From contig CP154954.1 in assembly GCA_039621445.1 (NCBI GenBank), positions 30,756,395 through 30,820,394 of the forward strand: a DNA stretch of 64,000 bases, in the 5' to 3' direction. A model generated the notes under the pieces. That model did no database searches. It had not been told where the DNA came from and saw only the letters and a program-made list of their open reading frames with translations. This document shows positions 18,815 to 51,699 of this stretch, piece after piece. A program made the position numbers and the translations under genes. How positions within the stretch are numbered: position 1 is the stretch's first letter; each line of letters opens with the position of its first letter. The stretch comes from Euglena gracilis (lineage: Eukaryota > Euglenida > Euglenophyceae > Euglenales).

Positions 18815-20969
18815 TCACGCGTATTGAGGCGGCGGGGGGGGGGGGGGGGCAGAAAGGGCATGGGGGGGCTGGAAGCGAGAATCCCAGAGACCATCGCCCC
18901 ATAGGACGAAATCACGGCCACCCACGTTGAGTTCATACGGACGTTCAGGGTCAGAGGCATCGCGGACCCATTCGTTCATGGGGGGCAGATCGTAGGAGGA
19001 GAGGTACGGGACGCGACGGTGACGAAGTGGCTGGGCAGGAGGAGGCGGGTGCTTCAGCCCTTCGGATGTCCGCGGAGGGTCATGTGGTGGTGGCTTGATG
19101 TGGAGGTAGAGACACCAAGTGCGCCAGCGAGGGTGTGGAAGAAGCGCAGTGCCGCGGACGCGGAAGAGGGGGGCCTTAGGCAGCAGCGCGGACCGCAAGG
19201 CCGCCGCCTGCAGGTGTGGCAGGGCAGGGGACCATTCTGGAGCCCGGACCACGGCGTGTATACCATGTCGCAGGCCATGTTGGAGCAGTTTCGGCAGCAT
19301 GCAGAACGGCGGGTTCATCCACAGGGCCTCGGGACGACACCATGGCTGGTGGAAGGCATTCGTGGCCTCATCCCAGAAGGAGGCGAACTGGCTGTTGTGC
19401 CTGTCCGCAAAGGCGTCCACCGACGGCCATCTGTCCGGGCTGATGCCGAGTTCGTGAAGGCACCATGGCACCCACATGGGGTCCAGCATGTAGTCTGAAA
19501 GCGAGGAGGAAGGTCCTGGCAGGGGGTTGATATCACCGTCTGTCAGGATCGCCTCTCCTCTCCCCGTAGCTGGGTGATCCCCGTAGATGTCGGCCTCTGC
19601 TTCCAACAGCACTGGGCAGCTGGACTGGTGCTGCAGGCACCAACCGGCTCCAGACGTGGTAGTGTGAGACCCGCAGAGGGTGCACCGGACGTAGTAGTAG
19701 GTAGGCAGCAAAGGCGCGGGTCGCCCCCCGTCAGGGCCCGGCAGGGGCATGTCGGTGAGCCTTATGAGAAACAGGTCACTCATTTGGAGGCTGCGTAGGA
19801 TGTGCAGGAGGTCTCCAGAGTCCGGTCCTGGAAGACAACAGGGTCCGGGATTAGACTCAATGTCTCCGCATGTCAGCAGATTTTCCCCCCGCCCCTGGCA
19901 AGGCAGCGCGGCACAAGACAGGTAGGGTACACGAGTCGACACTGCCTTGTTCTGGCGGTGGTAGAGCACCTCTATGTCCGTCCAGGTGCAGCGAAGGCAG
20001 CACACTTTGTGCAGCCAGGGAGGAGGGCGGTCGGGGATGTCCGGCCACGCTGCCGTGCATGCCACTGGGGGGTAGGGGGCGAGACAATTCTTGTGCCCGA
20101 TCCGGGGTCGTGGCGGCGATGGGGGGGGTGGTGGGACAGCTGGGGGCGGCCGTTTCGGCCGCGCCGGGGGGGGCGACCACTGGAGGCCCTCCTCCCGGAG
20201 ATGACCCGGGCGCTGGGCATGGAGCGCCTGAGCGAGGCGGATGGCCTCCCCCCTGGTCGGGATGCGGCGCGGGCAAGGCGAGGGAGGCGGTGCAGCGGCT
20301 GGCGCCCTTGCGCTCTCCAGGGGGGCGCCCCACAAGCGGTGACGGCGCACGAAGTCCAGCTCCCGGCCGTGGAATTCCCACCGCTCTATGAGGAGCCGTA
20401 AGGTGCGGGCCAGCTTTTCGGTCCAGGTCTCCCCCCCTGCCTGCCGCCTGCTCTCCCTCCGAGCCAAAAATTTGGCCCGGAGTTCCCCCCGGGGGGTCCG
20501 TCCGCAGGGGCGGTCTTCTGCGCTCGGGGGGTCAGGTGGGCCTTCCTCCGGGCTTGGGGGAGGGGCCGGCACCGTTTCCTGCCACAACCCGGGCGGCTGT
20601 TCCACCCAGCCACCGAGGAACGTGGCGCCGTACTCCCACTGAGTACCATCCCAAGCATAGGGGGGCCGAGGGGGGGGTGCTGCGAAGATGCGGAAAGGGG
20701 CCGACTTGTTCCAGCCGGGGCCACTTTCATAGGCCAGGTCAAGCAGGGGGGCAGGAAGAGGGGACCAGGGGCCCCCAGCCTCGCTTCCATCTGCTGTGGG
20801 GTCCTCCGTTCCCCTTTGGGGGGTTGGGCCGTCTTGGGGGTCTCCTCCCTGCTGGCGACGGGTGGGCCTGAGCCTTGGCCCAGCCACCCCGCCGACCGAG
20901 CTGGGGGTCTCCTCTCCAGCAGTTGCCAATCTGAAAGGGCTCCCCGGTTCCCCCACTCCAATTGTATTC
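18815..20969 (-). CDS. LINE element C N-terminal ORF, distal part: 2A-like signature, zinc finger, Dam-like domain
   Basis: Proline-rich protein in this order: basic region (FLARRESRRQ, LARTLRLLIERWEFHGREL); cysteine pair CCLRCTW; GRGENLLTCGDIESNPGP, a full-length 2A-like sequence; finger VRCTLCGSH...CLQHQSSC; a second, degenerate GDINPLPGP; then a Dam-like/DIRS-type domain: SVDAFADRHNSQFASFWDEATNAFHQPW...ALWMNPPF...VVRAPEW. NPPF matches the (D/N)PP(Y/F/W) motif of adenine-N6 methyltransferases. I infer a Gag-like/accessory protein separated co-translationally by ribosome skipping. At its 5' side the frame is interrupted by the LTR element at 20970-22635; the same frame resumes beyond it (22636-23982). 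Residues upstream of NTIGVGEPGS in the formal ORF come from the inserted LTR and are not part of this protein. Confidence 0.7.
19841..19893 (-). other. 2A-like ribosome-skipping sequence in LINE C
   Basis: Encodes GRGENLLTCGDIESNPGP. The core D-I-E-S-N-P-G-P satisfies the D-x-E-x-N-P-G-P consensus, and the upstream LLTCG context matches efficient 2A sequences. The expected outcome is failure of the Gly-Pro peptide bond and release of two proteins from one ORF. 2A-like sequences are known in some trypanosome and sea-urchin LINEs. Confidence 0.75.
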
Positions 20970-21257
20970 TGTGAGCGCGGGCCAGATTTGAGATTTATTT
21001 TTGTAAGAACTGCCAGCAAAAATTAAGCATTGCCTCACAGAGATTTTGGGGAATTACATTTTTCACAGGCAAGCTGGCAAACCGTGTACAAGTTTGCGTG
21101 GGACTCTGAACTGGATTCAAAGTATCAAGTCTTGTCTTCTGGGGTGCTGTGTGGGGAAGTTTGGGAAGAAGACCCCTGAAGGCTGAAAAGTTGGAATTGG
21201 CCAGAAGTCTGATGTGGTGAAATTATCTGGACACACTGGACCATCCCCCAACTTGCA
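20970..21257 (+). repeat. Left LTR of the TRIM-like element
   Basis: 288 bp, TG...CA ends; differs from the right copy at two positions (AAGC versus AGGC near 21028, and ACCGTG versus ACAGTG near 21082). Confidence 0.9.
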
Positions 21258-22347
21258 CAAACTTGTATGATATTTGCAGTGCAGAAAAGCCCCGTACAAA
21301 CGTACCTGTGGAGCCGGAAGACACTCAGAAGTGAAATGTCATGGAAGTGGCGGGCCAGCTCAGCAGCAGAAGGGGACAAGGCAGAGGAAGGCACCAGTTG
21401 GCACACAGTGAGATGCTGTGTTGGGCCACCATGATCAACTCTCCAGATCAAGCTAGCAGCGGGTGATCCTGGAGATGGTGCTGCTGTGGGTCTTGGTTGG
21501 AGCCTGGGCTGAAGGACAGACGGATGTCAATCACAGCCTGCCATCATCATCAATAATCTATCTCAATCTCCAAAATGTCTGTCAAGATGTCATTTCAGGG
21601 TCAAGTTCAAGTCAAAATGTCAAGTTCAAGTTCAAGATCCCAACGAATCTGTGGTGGAAGACAGTTGTCATTTCAAGATTTCAATTTCCCAAGGTCAAGC
21701 TGTGAAGGAGTTATGTCATCACTTTCAAATTTTCAAGTTCCCAAGGTCAATCTGTGGAGGAGCCAAGGTGTTGTCCAAGATTTCAAGTTCCCAAGTTCAA
21801 GATGTCAAGTTTCAACGTCATTGGTCAAGTTCCCCTTGGAGATTTCGGCGCGAGGAGCCTGACCTCGTAAAAAACAGTGATCAGGGTTGTGCAACAGCCC
21901 CACAAATGCACATCTGGTGACCATCTTCGAGTTCGTCTACCTGTTGCTGCTGTGATGGCTGTGGTGTGTGCCGCCTCCCCGTTCGGTGCTGGGCCGCTTC
22001 AAGGGGGCTCTGCTCCGGTTTGGCTCGGCGGGGGTCGCCGAAGCCCCGGCTGGACCCCATGGGGGGTCATGTTGTACGGGGTAGGTCGTATGACATGGCT
22101 CTCTAAGGTGGAAAGGCTGGGGTGGAGGTAGGCGGGCCCCACATGGTATTTATCTGTGGATTTGGACGTTTACGATTATCTGTGGATTCGAAGATTTGGC
22201 AATTTAATTTCGAGAACCGCCATTCGCCACTTTTGCATGTCGCTGCTGCGTGTGGGTGTGTTGTGTGTTGAATTTTTATCTCCGGCCCGCTCATTTTTTT
22301 ACTTCCGTTTTGGACAATTGCCTGGCAATTGTTTTTGGGAAGGGGGG
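21258..22347 (+). other. Interior of the TRIM-like element, non-coding
   Basis: No domain or long ORF. From about 21600 to 21830 it contains irregular short repeats of TTTCAAG, GTTCAAG and TTCCCAAGGTCAA. It ends in the polypurine tract 22337-22347. Confidence 0.6.
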
Positions 22348-22635
22348 TGTGAGCGCGGGCCAGATTTGAGATTTATTTTTGTAAGAACTGCCAGCAAAAA
22401 TTAGGCATTGCCTCACAGAGATTTTGGGGAATTACATTTTTCACAGGCAAGCTGGCAAACAGTGTACAAGTTTGCGTGGGACTCTGAACTGGATTCAAAG
22501 TATCAAGTCTTGTCTTCTGGGGTGCTGTGTGGGGAAGTTTGGGAAGAAGACCCCTGAAGGCTGAAAAGTTGGAATTGGCCAGAAGTCTGATGTGGTGAAA
22601 TTATCTGGACACACTGGACCATCCCCCAACTTGCA
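22348..22635 (+). repeat. Right LTR of the TRIM-like element
   Basis: 288 bp, preceded by the polypurine tract and followed by the ATTC target duplication at 22636-22639. Confidence 0.9.
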
Positions 22636-23982
22636 ATTCGCCTTGGGCTGTTCCAGTCCCGACCCATCTGGGAGGGGGGGGTGGTCCCCGATTTTTTCCG
22701 GATGCTTTTCTGTTTCAAACATGATTGGGCCATCTGGGTCATCAATTCCCTTGTCGGGATGTTTTCCAGTTTCTGGGGGTGTCTCCCCCCAGACCTGTGG
22801 GGATTCCAACTCAGATGGGAGGGGGGGGGTGGCTTCATGCGCAATGGGATAGCGACAGCAATGTGGAGAGTGGTGGTGTTTCGTGTATTTTTTAGAGGGG
22901 CGATGTCGGTGATGTCGACTATGATGTCGATGTGGGCACCTTCTCCTGGCTGTGGGTCGTTTCACCTGGCTGCATGATGATGATGATGCTGAGGAGGGTG
23001 ATGATGAAGTAGAGGGTGACGATGATGTGGTTGAGGTCGATCTTGTCGATGCTCGGGGTGGGGAATATGGAGGAGGTGGCTGGGCTTCCTGGTGCATGTC
23101 GAGGGGGGTGGGCTGCAGGAGTCTGGTTTGGTTGTGCAGCATTTGCTGCAGCTGCTGCATCTGTTGCAGCTGCTGTTGATGAAGCTGTAGCAGCGCCATG
23201 TCCATGTCCGGCTTGCTTCTGCTGTTCTTTTCCATCTCCACCCTGCTCCTCGGAGTCAGGTCCATGTCCCACATGCCTCGTTTGAGGACTTGATCTGTGT
23301 TAGATGATGATGATGCTACAGCTTTGGGCTCCATGCGGGGCTGGGGTTCCCGCCATCTGGGGCTGCAGGGCTGTCTCTGTCTCTCCTGCTGCCTGGGCCC
23401 TTCTGCATGGGGGGACCGTCTGGTGCTGCGGGGCTGTCTCTCCCGCTGCCTGGGCTGTCTGGGGCTGCAGGGCTGATACTCCTGCTGCCTGGGGTCATCA
23501 CGTTTGGGGCTGCAGCGGGGCTGATACTCCCGCTGTCCCCGTCTGTCGCCACTGCTTCGGGGCTGGTACTCCCGCTGCTCGCAGGGATCGGGGTACTCCT
23601 GGTAGCTCTGCTCAATGTCCAGCTTCCTTCTTTTTCTGGACTGCTGCCTCATGGCCTGTCTCTGGGCCTTGTCTTTGTAGCGGTCGCCATATCGTTGACG
23701 GAGTGCCTCTTCCCAGGCTTCATCAGAGGCGTACTGCTCTTCTTGTCTGGAACGCCTCCTCACTTCGTGGTACTTCTTCCCATCGTCCATCGCCAAATTC
23801 TTGAGTAACACACTCGCAATGTCCTGAAACTTCAGATTCCCCAGGTAAATGTTAATAAAGCTTGACCCCATCCCGGGGCTTTCAGGACAGGTTATGCGGA
23901 AGACGAAAAAAAATAGACACTCAGAAAGAGGGTGAGGCCGCTGTTGATCAGCTTCCGGAGTTCTTCGTCCACGTGAGTCCAC
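22636..23982 (-). CDS. LINE element C N-terminal ORF, proximal part
   Basis: Low-complexity, strongly basic, Gag-like protein. It contains LAMDDGKKYHEVRRRSRQEEQ, arginine-rich stretches with a recurring REYQPR(C/S)S unit, a glutamine-rich helix LLQLHQQQLQQMQQLQQM, a serine/threonine run, a histidine/arginine-rich block (HRHHSRHHRHRP) and a P/D/E-rich end. Such composition suits nucleic-acid binding. The frame reaches the TRIM-like element at QPKAN; beyond the insertion, after removing one copy of the target duplication, it continues in the same frame with TIGVGEPGS. The formal start at 23982 lies in a region with 5' subrepeats; a nearby in-frame ATG (MGSSFINIYLG) is an alternative start. Confidence 0.55.
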
Positions 23983-24250
23983 GTGAGTATGAGAAAGCTA
24001 TGCGGTGGTGGGGCGAACCGAATCCACCGACCAGTGGCACTGCCTACTGGATTTGAGTGTTCAGGGGAGGAGGGAGCTATGTACATTTGAGGAGTGCAGG
24101 GGAGTAAGGCTATGTACAGAGGCGACAGTGAGGGAAGGTGAAACGGGTGAGCTTAGGGAATAGGAAACAGGGCGAGATGAGGTCGTTGTTGATCAGCTTC
24201 CGGAGTTCTTCGGCCACGTGAGTGGTACCGGCGGGTCGTAATCCAGTGGT
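23938..24250 (-). repeat. 5' subrepeats and conserved block upstream of LINE C
   Basis: A segment TTGATCAGCTTCCGGAGTTC... at about 23943-23990 recurs at about 24189-24225, giving an imperfect period of roughly 245 bp. Between them (24003-24087) lies the GGTGGTGGGGCGAACCGA block also present at 15208-15297. Tandem 5' subrepeats often carry LINE promoters, but no promoter motif is recognisable. Confidence 0.55.
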
Positions 24251-24470
24251 TCATCGCGACATCCTTGCCCAATGGCCTTGGTCGTTTACCGACACGTGCC
24301 AGACTCAAATGGTCTCAGGAGAAGCTGTGCAGGTCGGGTGAACGAATCGATGCGGGAAGGAGGCGGACCGTAGGAAAAGCAGAGCAACGCCGCTGAAGAT
24401 CAGCCGATGCCTTGTATCCAGTGGGGCCTGGCCGCGAACTCGAAAACGATATTGCCGCTTTAGCGGCCTT

Positions 24471-24554
24471 TTTTTTTTTTTTTTTTTTGCAACAGGCGCG
24501 TGGCACCGATGGCGTTTTTAGAGTGAGTATGGATGATGTGAGTTGCTTCCACCA
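24471..24554 (-). other. 3' end and poly(A) tail of LINE D
   Basis: An 18-nt T run on the plus strand (about 24471-24488) is a poly(A) tract on the minus strand, a short distance after the stop of the LINE D ORF at 24555. It marks the 3' end of D, unlike the (GTGCC)n tails of A and B. Confidence 0.7.
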
Positions 24555-27116
24555 TCATCTGTCAGCTCCTCCGCGCACTGACCCCATGCAAGCTGCTTTG
24601 CCAGCTCCCTGGCCAAGGCCATGCTGAGGCCCTGCCAGCAATTTGGCCTCTGCGGCCCTTCTTTCCCACGAGTCGTGTTGTCCCACCAGCAGGCGAACAC
24701 ATTGGCCAACGAAGCTGAGGGCTGCGTCTCCCATGCCTCCGTAACAATCAAGGACGAAGGGGATAAACGTCCAGCCCCTCCGTTTGCATCCTTCGCCATA
24801 CTTCTTGAATTTTTCCTCCTCCTGTGACTGGTGCCATTTCCCAAGCTCCTCTGTCCCAGGTCGGACACGGGAAGGGGCAAGGGGGTGACGGACAGTCACA
24901 TCGATGGCTGCTGGGCCATTGGCGTCATACCGCATCACGAACACGTCACCTGGACGAGAGCCATCAGGCGCACTTTCTTCTCTCCTGGCCGGGAATCCAG
25001 CTCTTTGGGCCAGGCCCAAGAGATAAGATTGCACCGCCCCGTGTCGCCTCACAATGTTATTTCGGTGGCAACAGACGAGATGGTGGCCTCTTACATCAAG
25101 GGGGTTGTGGCATCGCGGGCAGCCTAGCGGTCCATCGCCGGGAGTTACCACAGGTGCACCCACGGACCACTGAATCAGGGCCTGGAATTCTCTTGTTGGG
25201 ATGAGGGTTTTCAGCGCAGCAGAGGGCATCACTGATGCCCATGCCATGGCGTGGGGCTTCAGTTGGCATGTCAGCTTCAGTTTGTCCACTCCGGAGAGGG
25301 AATCGTGTAATGCTGTTTGTCGGGCCGTTGCGCACTTCTGGCCCCAGAATTTCTGGGGGATCACATCATGAGGAAGTATCTCGTGCCTTCGGGGATCTTC
25401 CAGGAAAGTTTTGACGACTGGTGGGAGTTCACATGATGTGCTGATGTCCCCGACTAGAGTCGCGAAATTTGTTGGCAGCGGGTTCGCTCCGTTGAGGGGT
25501 GGTAAGTCCAGGATGCGTTCGCCGCGAACTAGAAAATCCAGTGTGGCAGCCCATCTGGCATTCGTGCGTTCGGTGCTCGGATCTCGAATGCCCAACCCCC
25601 CAAGGCGTACAGGAAGCGTGACCTGGGTCCATTGATCTTCCTCAAGAGGCCGTCCGGCAATGACACTCATCGTGTTTCGCAAGGTTTTGCTGAGCAACGT
25701 GCACTGGGCGGTTGCCAGGGTGATTGGTGTGGTCCTCAAGAGATCGTTGACTTTGCAAGCATCCAAGCACATTCGGAGAATTGTGAACTGGATGTGTGCA
25801 GAAGGTACCTTTTGCAGGAGAGAGCATGCTTTCAAGGCCGCCTCACACCGTCCGAACCACACTCGATCTGCAAAGGTTTGATCTTCTGGGTGACAGACTG
25901 GCACTCCCAAAGACTTGAGGCCTGACCCCGGTACGTAGGGAGTGACAGGGATGCGCTGCAGCACACTTACCCCTTGTGGGATCGACGCCCACTCTGGGTT
26001 GAAGGCGGGGCCCCACAGTGTGCATTTCTCGGCATTCAAGGCAACACCAATCGGGGGTCCCTTCTCCAACACGAGGTGCACTACGGCTTCCAGTTGGCGC
26101 CGGTTCCCCACGACGTGGGCGTCATCTAAGTACCATGCCTGCCAGCCACACACTGCATGGATTTCCTCCACGAGGCTTTGGATTGCAAGAGCGAAGGCAG
26201 CCGGTCCACAGGGGTCCCCTTGCTGAACTCCCGTTTGGCTTCGAAGGCACGCATCACCAAGGAACAAGCTGGAGTGCTCGGCGTAGCAGGTCTCTAACCA
26301 CGTCACCATTTCTGGACATCGTTCGCGGGATGCCTCCAACAGGGAGTCCCTTCGGATGCAGTTGAACGCGTTGGAGAAGTCTAGCTGCAGAATTCCCCAG
26401 TCCTGGGACCCTCCTTGATGTAGTGTGGTGACAATGTGTTGGAGGCCCATTCCAATGAGCCCGCATGCATCCGGACAGCCCACACCGAACTGTCCCGGCA
26501 GCCCTTCCAGCGTGAATTTCCGGACGGGCGGTTGGCGCATCAGGACTTTGCCCACGAGTCTTCTTAGGCACTCTCCTGAGGCGATGGGGCGGGTGCCTTC
26601 TTGTGCGGGATCCGGTGTGGCAGGGATGAGGTTTCCCGCGCTGTCCACAGCGGTCGATGGCTTCACCTTGCGCAGGGCTGTGAGGCGTGCGGATGTGAGA
26701 ATCTCGGCCGCGCCAGCAGGCCATCCCTCGTTGATGCACCTGTACACAAAATTCGAGAGTCCCTCCAACAGTGTCTCCGCCTGGCCTCCTGCCTCTTTGC
26801 CAAGCATGTCCTTCAGGTGATCCGGCTTCAGTCCGGATGGGCCTGCCGCAGACTCCTTTCCGAAGCTGAAGACGGCCCTGCGTACCAAAGACAGCCGGTC
26901 CCTCCTCTCGTCCTCATCGGAAGGCGGCGGCACACCTTTCCGCTTGTCCGGGGGCCCTCGGCCCGGGGGCTCTTCGGAAGGGTGGAGATCCTTCAAGCGT
27001 TGGCGAACAACGGGGTTTTTGTTATCCTGTACGCCGTCGGACAGCAGGAATTGGCACGCTTTGCCAACTGCACCCTTGCTCACCAGGTGTTCAAGTCTGC
27101 GAAAGAGGGTTCGCTA
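24555..27116 (-). CDS. LINE element D: uninterrupted reverse transcriptase with CCHC and restriction-like endonuclease motifs
   Basis: The only LINE here with an unbroken ORF (842 codons from the first usable start at 27083; the frame is open from a TAG at about 27116). In order: LKDLHPSEEP; GPSGLKPDHLKD; TRPIASGECLRRLVGK; LQLDFSNAFNCIRRD; TGVQQGDPCGP; catalytic WYLDDAHVVG near residue 318; CLDACKVNDLLR; zinc motif CPRCHNPL...GHHLVCC near 652; RPGDVFV...AAIDVTV near 707; and WTFIPFVLDCYGGMG. CCHC followed by RPxD...D fits the restriction-like endonuclease of early-branching, often site-specific LINEs. The N-terminal ORF is missing, so D is 5' truncated yet undamaged, suggesting a recent insertion. 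It ends in poly(A) just upstream of LINE C. Confidence 0.9.
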
Positions 27117-27169
27117 AATTCAATAGGATGAACCCTTCAGGAATTAGGACCGTCATCTGCTCGCGATCA

Positions 27170-27340
27170 CATTCCACTGGTTGACAGACCAAGAAGTGAA
27201 ACCATGCAGTGACAGGTGGGTGCAATTGCTCGCGGTAGCCCTTCCAAACGACAAATAGCATGTCGACATGGGCCACGCGCACGTGCACGACACGCGCGAC
27301 ACACGTGTCGAGCCGTGCCGAACCATGCCGAATAAAAATG
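27170..27340 (+). repeat. Diverged 3'-end relic of the LINE A/B family
   Basis: Matches the A/B 3' UTR with many substitutions: GAAGTGAAACC...AGTGACAGG(T/C)GGGTGCAA, GACA..GGCCACGCGCACG, CACGCGCGACAC and finally GAGCCGTGCCGAACCATGCC in place of a clean (GTGCC)n tail. No coding sequence is left of it, because LINE D abuts at 27116. Confidence 0.65.
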
Positions 27341-29141
27341 GGACAGACCCCCTTCCAACACTGCACCATTGCCCCCCCCCCCCCCAGCGATTCCCACAGG
27401 CGGGACGGGAGTAGCTCACTGTCAGAGCACTTTTTTAAAAGAAAACCCCCAAAAGTGTTCAAAAATCGTCGTTTTTGGGGACGTTTAAAAATCACCTTTT
27501 GGCAAATGTGCTTGAAATTAACGATTTTTTGCGAACATCCCAAAAACCAAAAAAACTTGCCAAAATGATTGAATGAGTGTCCGAGGTTCGGGTTGGGAAC
27601 AGCTCGGGGGGGGGGGGGGGGACCGATCCCCCCCCTGTTCCCTTTGGGCTCAGAGGTCCCATCGTGAAGTGGTGGGGAACAGGTGGTTTTTTCCAGTTTC
27701 CAAGTGGCATTTAACGTTGCTTTTTTGTTACAGGGCTCACTGATCAAGTTCCCTCCCGAACCCATTTTCAGCCAATTATCATAATCCTGGCAACCTCAAA
27801 ACCCCAAATCCCATAAATTGGCACTCCTCACCCAAGACGTTAGCTCACTTTTTTTTGCTTTTCTATGTTTACAGCTAAACCCGAAAATGTCGGCCCTGAG
27901 TGCCGAAAACCCCGGCTCCAAGTACAAAATACTGGCCCGTGGTGCCCAAACTTGGTGAAGACTGTCCTGGATAAAGCATCTTTTGCAAATTTTTTTGGGT
28001 ACAAGGAGCTGTTCCTGGGTTTTGGGGACTTGGGCTGAAATTAAAGAGATTTTTTTTTGCCGTGGACCTTCAATGGCGTTTGTTGGGTTTTTTTTTAGAA
28101 AAAGAAAACACGGTTCTTTTTTTTTTTAACCGTGCTTTTCTTTTCCGGTTCAGGCGTGAAGCCAGAGCCCCTGATACACGGTTTCCATATCGAGAACTGT
28201 GTCCCAAACGCCGGTTTGGGCGTGAACCTGGTGCCTGGGACGCCAGTTCGGGTGTCAGCCCGAACCGGCAGTTCGGGCGTGAACCCGGATCCCCCTAGAA
28301 AACCTTTTCAGCTGTGTCCCAGATGGGAATCACGGCCAATTTCGCCCCAAGTACCCATCAATCCCCAATGCCCATCAATCGAAAGCTTTCAGCAGATGGA
28401 ATTCGGCCATAATGCACATAGCTCTTATTTTCAGCGATCGTGTATTCCAAAATTTGACATATTAATTTGTCAAAACCCACAGTTCAGGTTGCATATTGCC
28501 CAAAATTGGCCAAAAGGAAATTGTTGTTCAAACCCCCAATTTCCGGAAGACCCCCCCTGCCTTAGCTGTTCCTCTGGGGCTGAAGGGGGGGGGGAAGTTT
28601 TCGCCCGTTTCGGAGCCTTTTGCAAAACCAGGAAAATTCCCAAATTTCAGGGGGGGGAAATTTTCGGGGGGGGGGGACAATTTACGGCTAGGGACTGTAA
28701 TCATATTTGAGTTTTGTGGGTTGGGACTTTTTTTTTGTACATGCAAGGGCAGCACAGCTTCACCACTTGCATGGCCCCTGGGTCGAGGACTTGACATCTT
28801 TTGGGTTTTTTTTGTCCATTGAACCATCCCCGGCATATATCTATCAATAAGACCCACCGCCCTGAACAGAGGTGTTCGGGAATATACCATAACAACCCCA
28901 CAACATACGGCAAATGAATTCCGAATCCCGGTCGGCTTCATGGCTTCAAAGAATAGAAGGGACGAGGCAAAGTGCCCGAAACGGCCGAAAATTCCCCCCC
29001 CCCTGGTCAAGAGCCCAAAAACCCCTCCCTAGGGGGGGGGGAAATTTACGCCCAGGGACTGCACCACATGTCTACAAACCCCTTTGGACACTTGTTGGTA
29101 CCTTTTTCTCTTTCCATTTCTTTCTCAGGATCGATCTACAG
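27341..29141 (+). other. Upstream region of the kinase gene; no gene seen
   Basis: Non-coding, with C/G homopolymers (27369-27386, 27606-27621) and T runs. It contains early examples of two intron-type dispersed motifs: a GAAAATGTCGGCCCTGAGTGCC... block (27885-27955) and a palindrome-rich GACGCC(A/G)GTTCGGG block (28145-28300). A pyrimidine tract ending TTTCTCAG at 29130 just before the kinase ATG looks like a 3' splice site, so the start codon probably follows a 5' UTR intron. Promoter not identified. Confidence 0.5.
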
Positions 29142-51690
<22,549 letters not shown>

Positions 51691-51699
51691 AACAGCGGT

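Larger units (their letters stand above)
20970..22635 (+). mobile_element. Non-autonomous LTR retrotransposon (TRIM-like), intact with target duplication
   Basis: Two 288-bp direct repeats, 20970-21257 and 22348-22635, begin TGTGAGCGCGG and end CAACTTGCA (TG...CA termini). I see only two mismatches between them. A purine-rich GGGAAGGGGGG directly precedes the right repeat, as a polypurine tract should, giving + orientation. The flanks carry ATTC (20966-20969 and 22636-22639), a 4-bp target duplication. The 1.09-kb interior has no significant ORF, so movement would need proteins from another element. No obvious tRNA-complementary primer site starts with TGG after the left LTR. It sits inside the N-terminal ORF of LINE C. 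Confidence 0.9.

Noticed and set aside
22919-23804. Plus-strand ORFs opposite the LINE C N-terminal frame
   Set aside because: Shadow frames of a low-complexity (S, H, R, Q) coding region.
24446-24488. Terminator-like hairpin GCCGC-TTTA-GCGGC followed by T18
   Set aside because: Looks like a bacterial terminator, but the T run is the minus-strand poly(A) tail of LINE D and the context is eukaryotic; the hairpin is probably coincidental.
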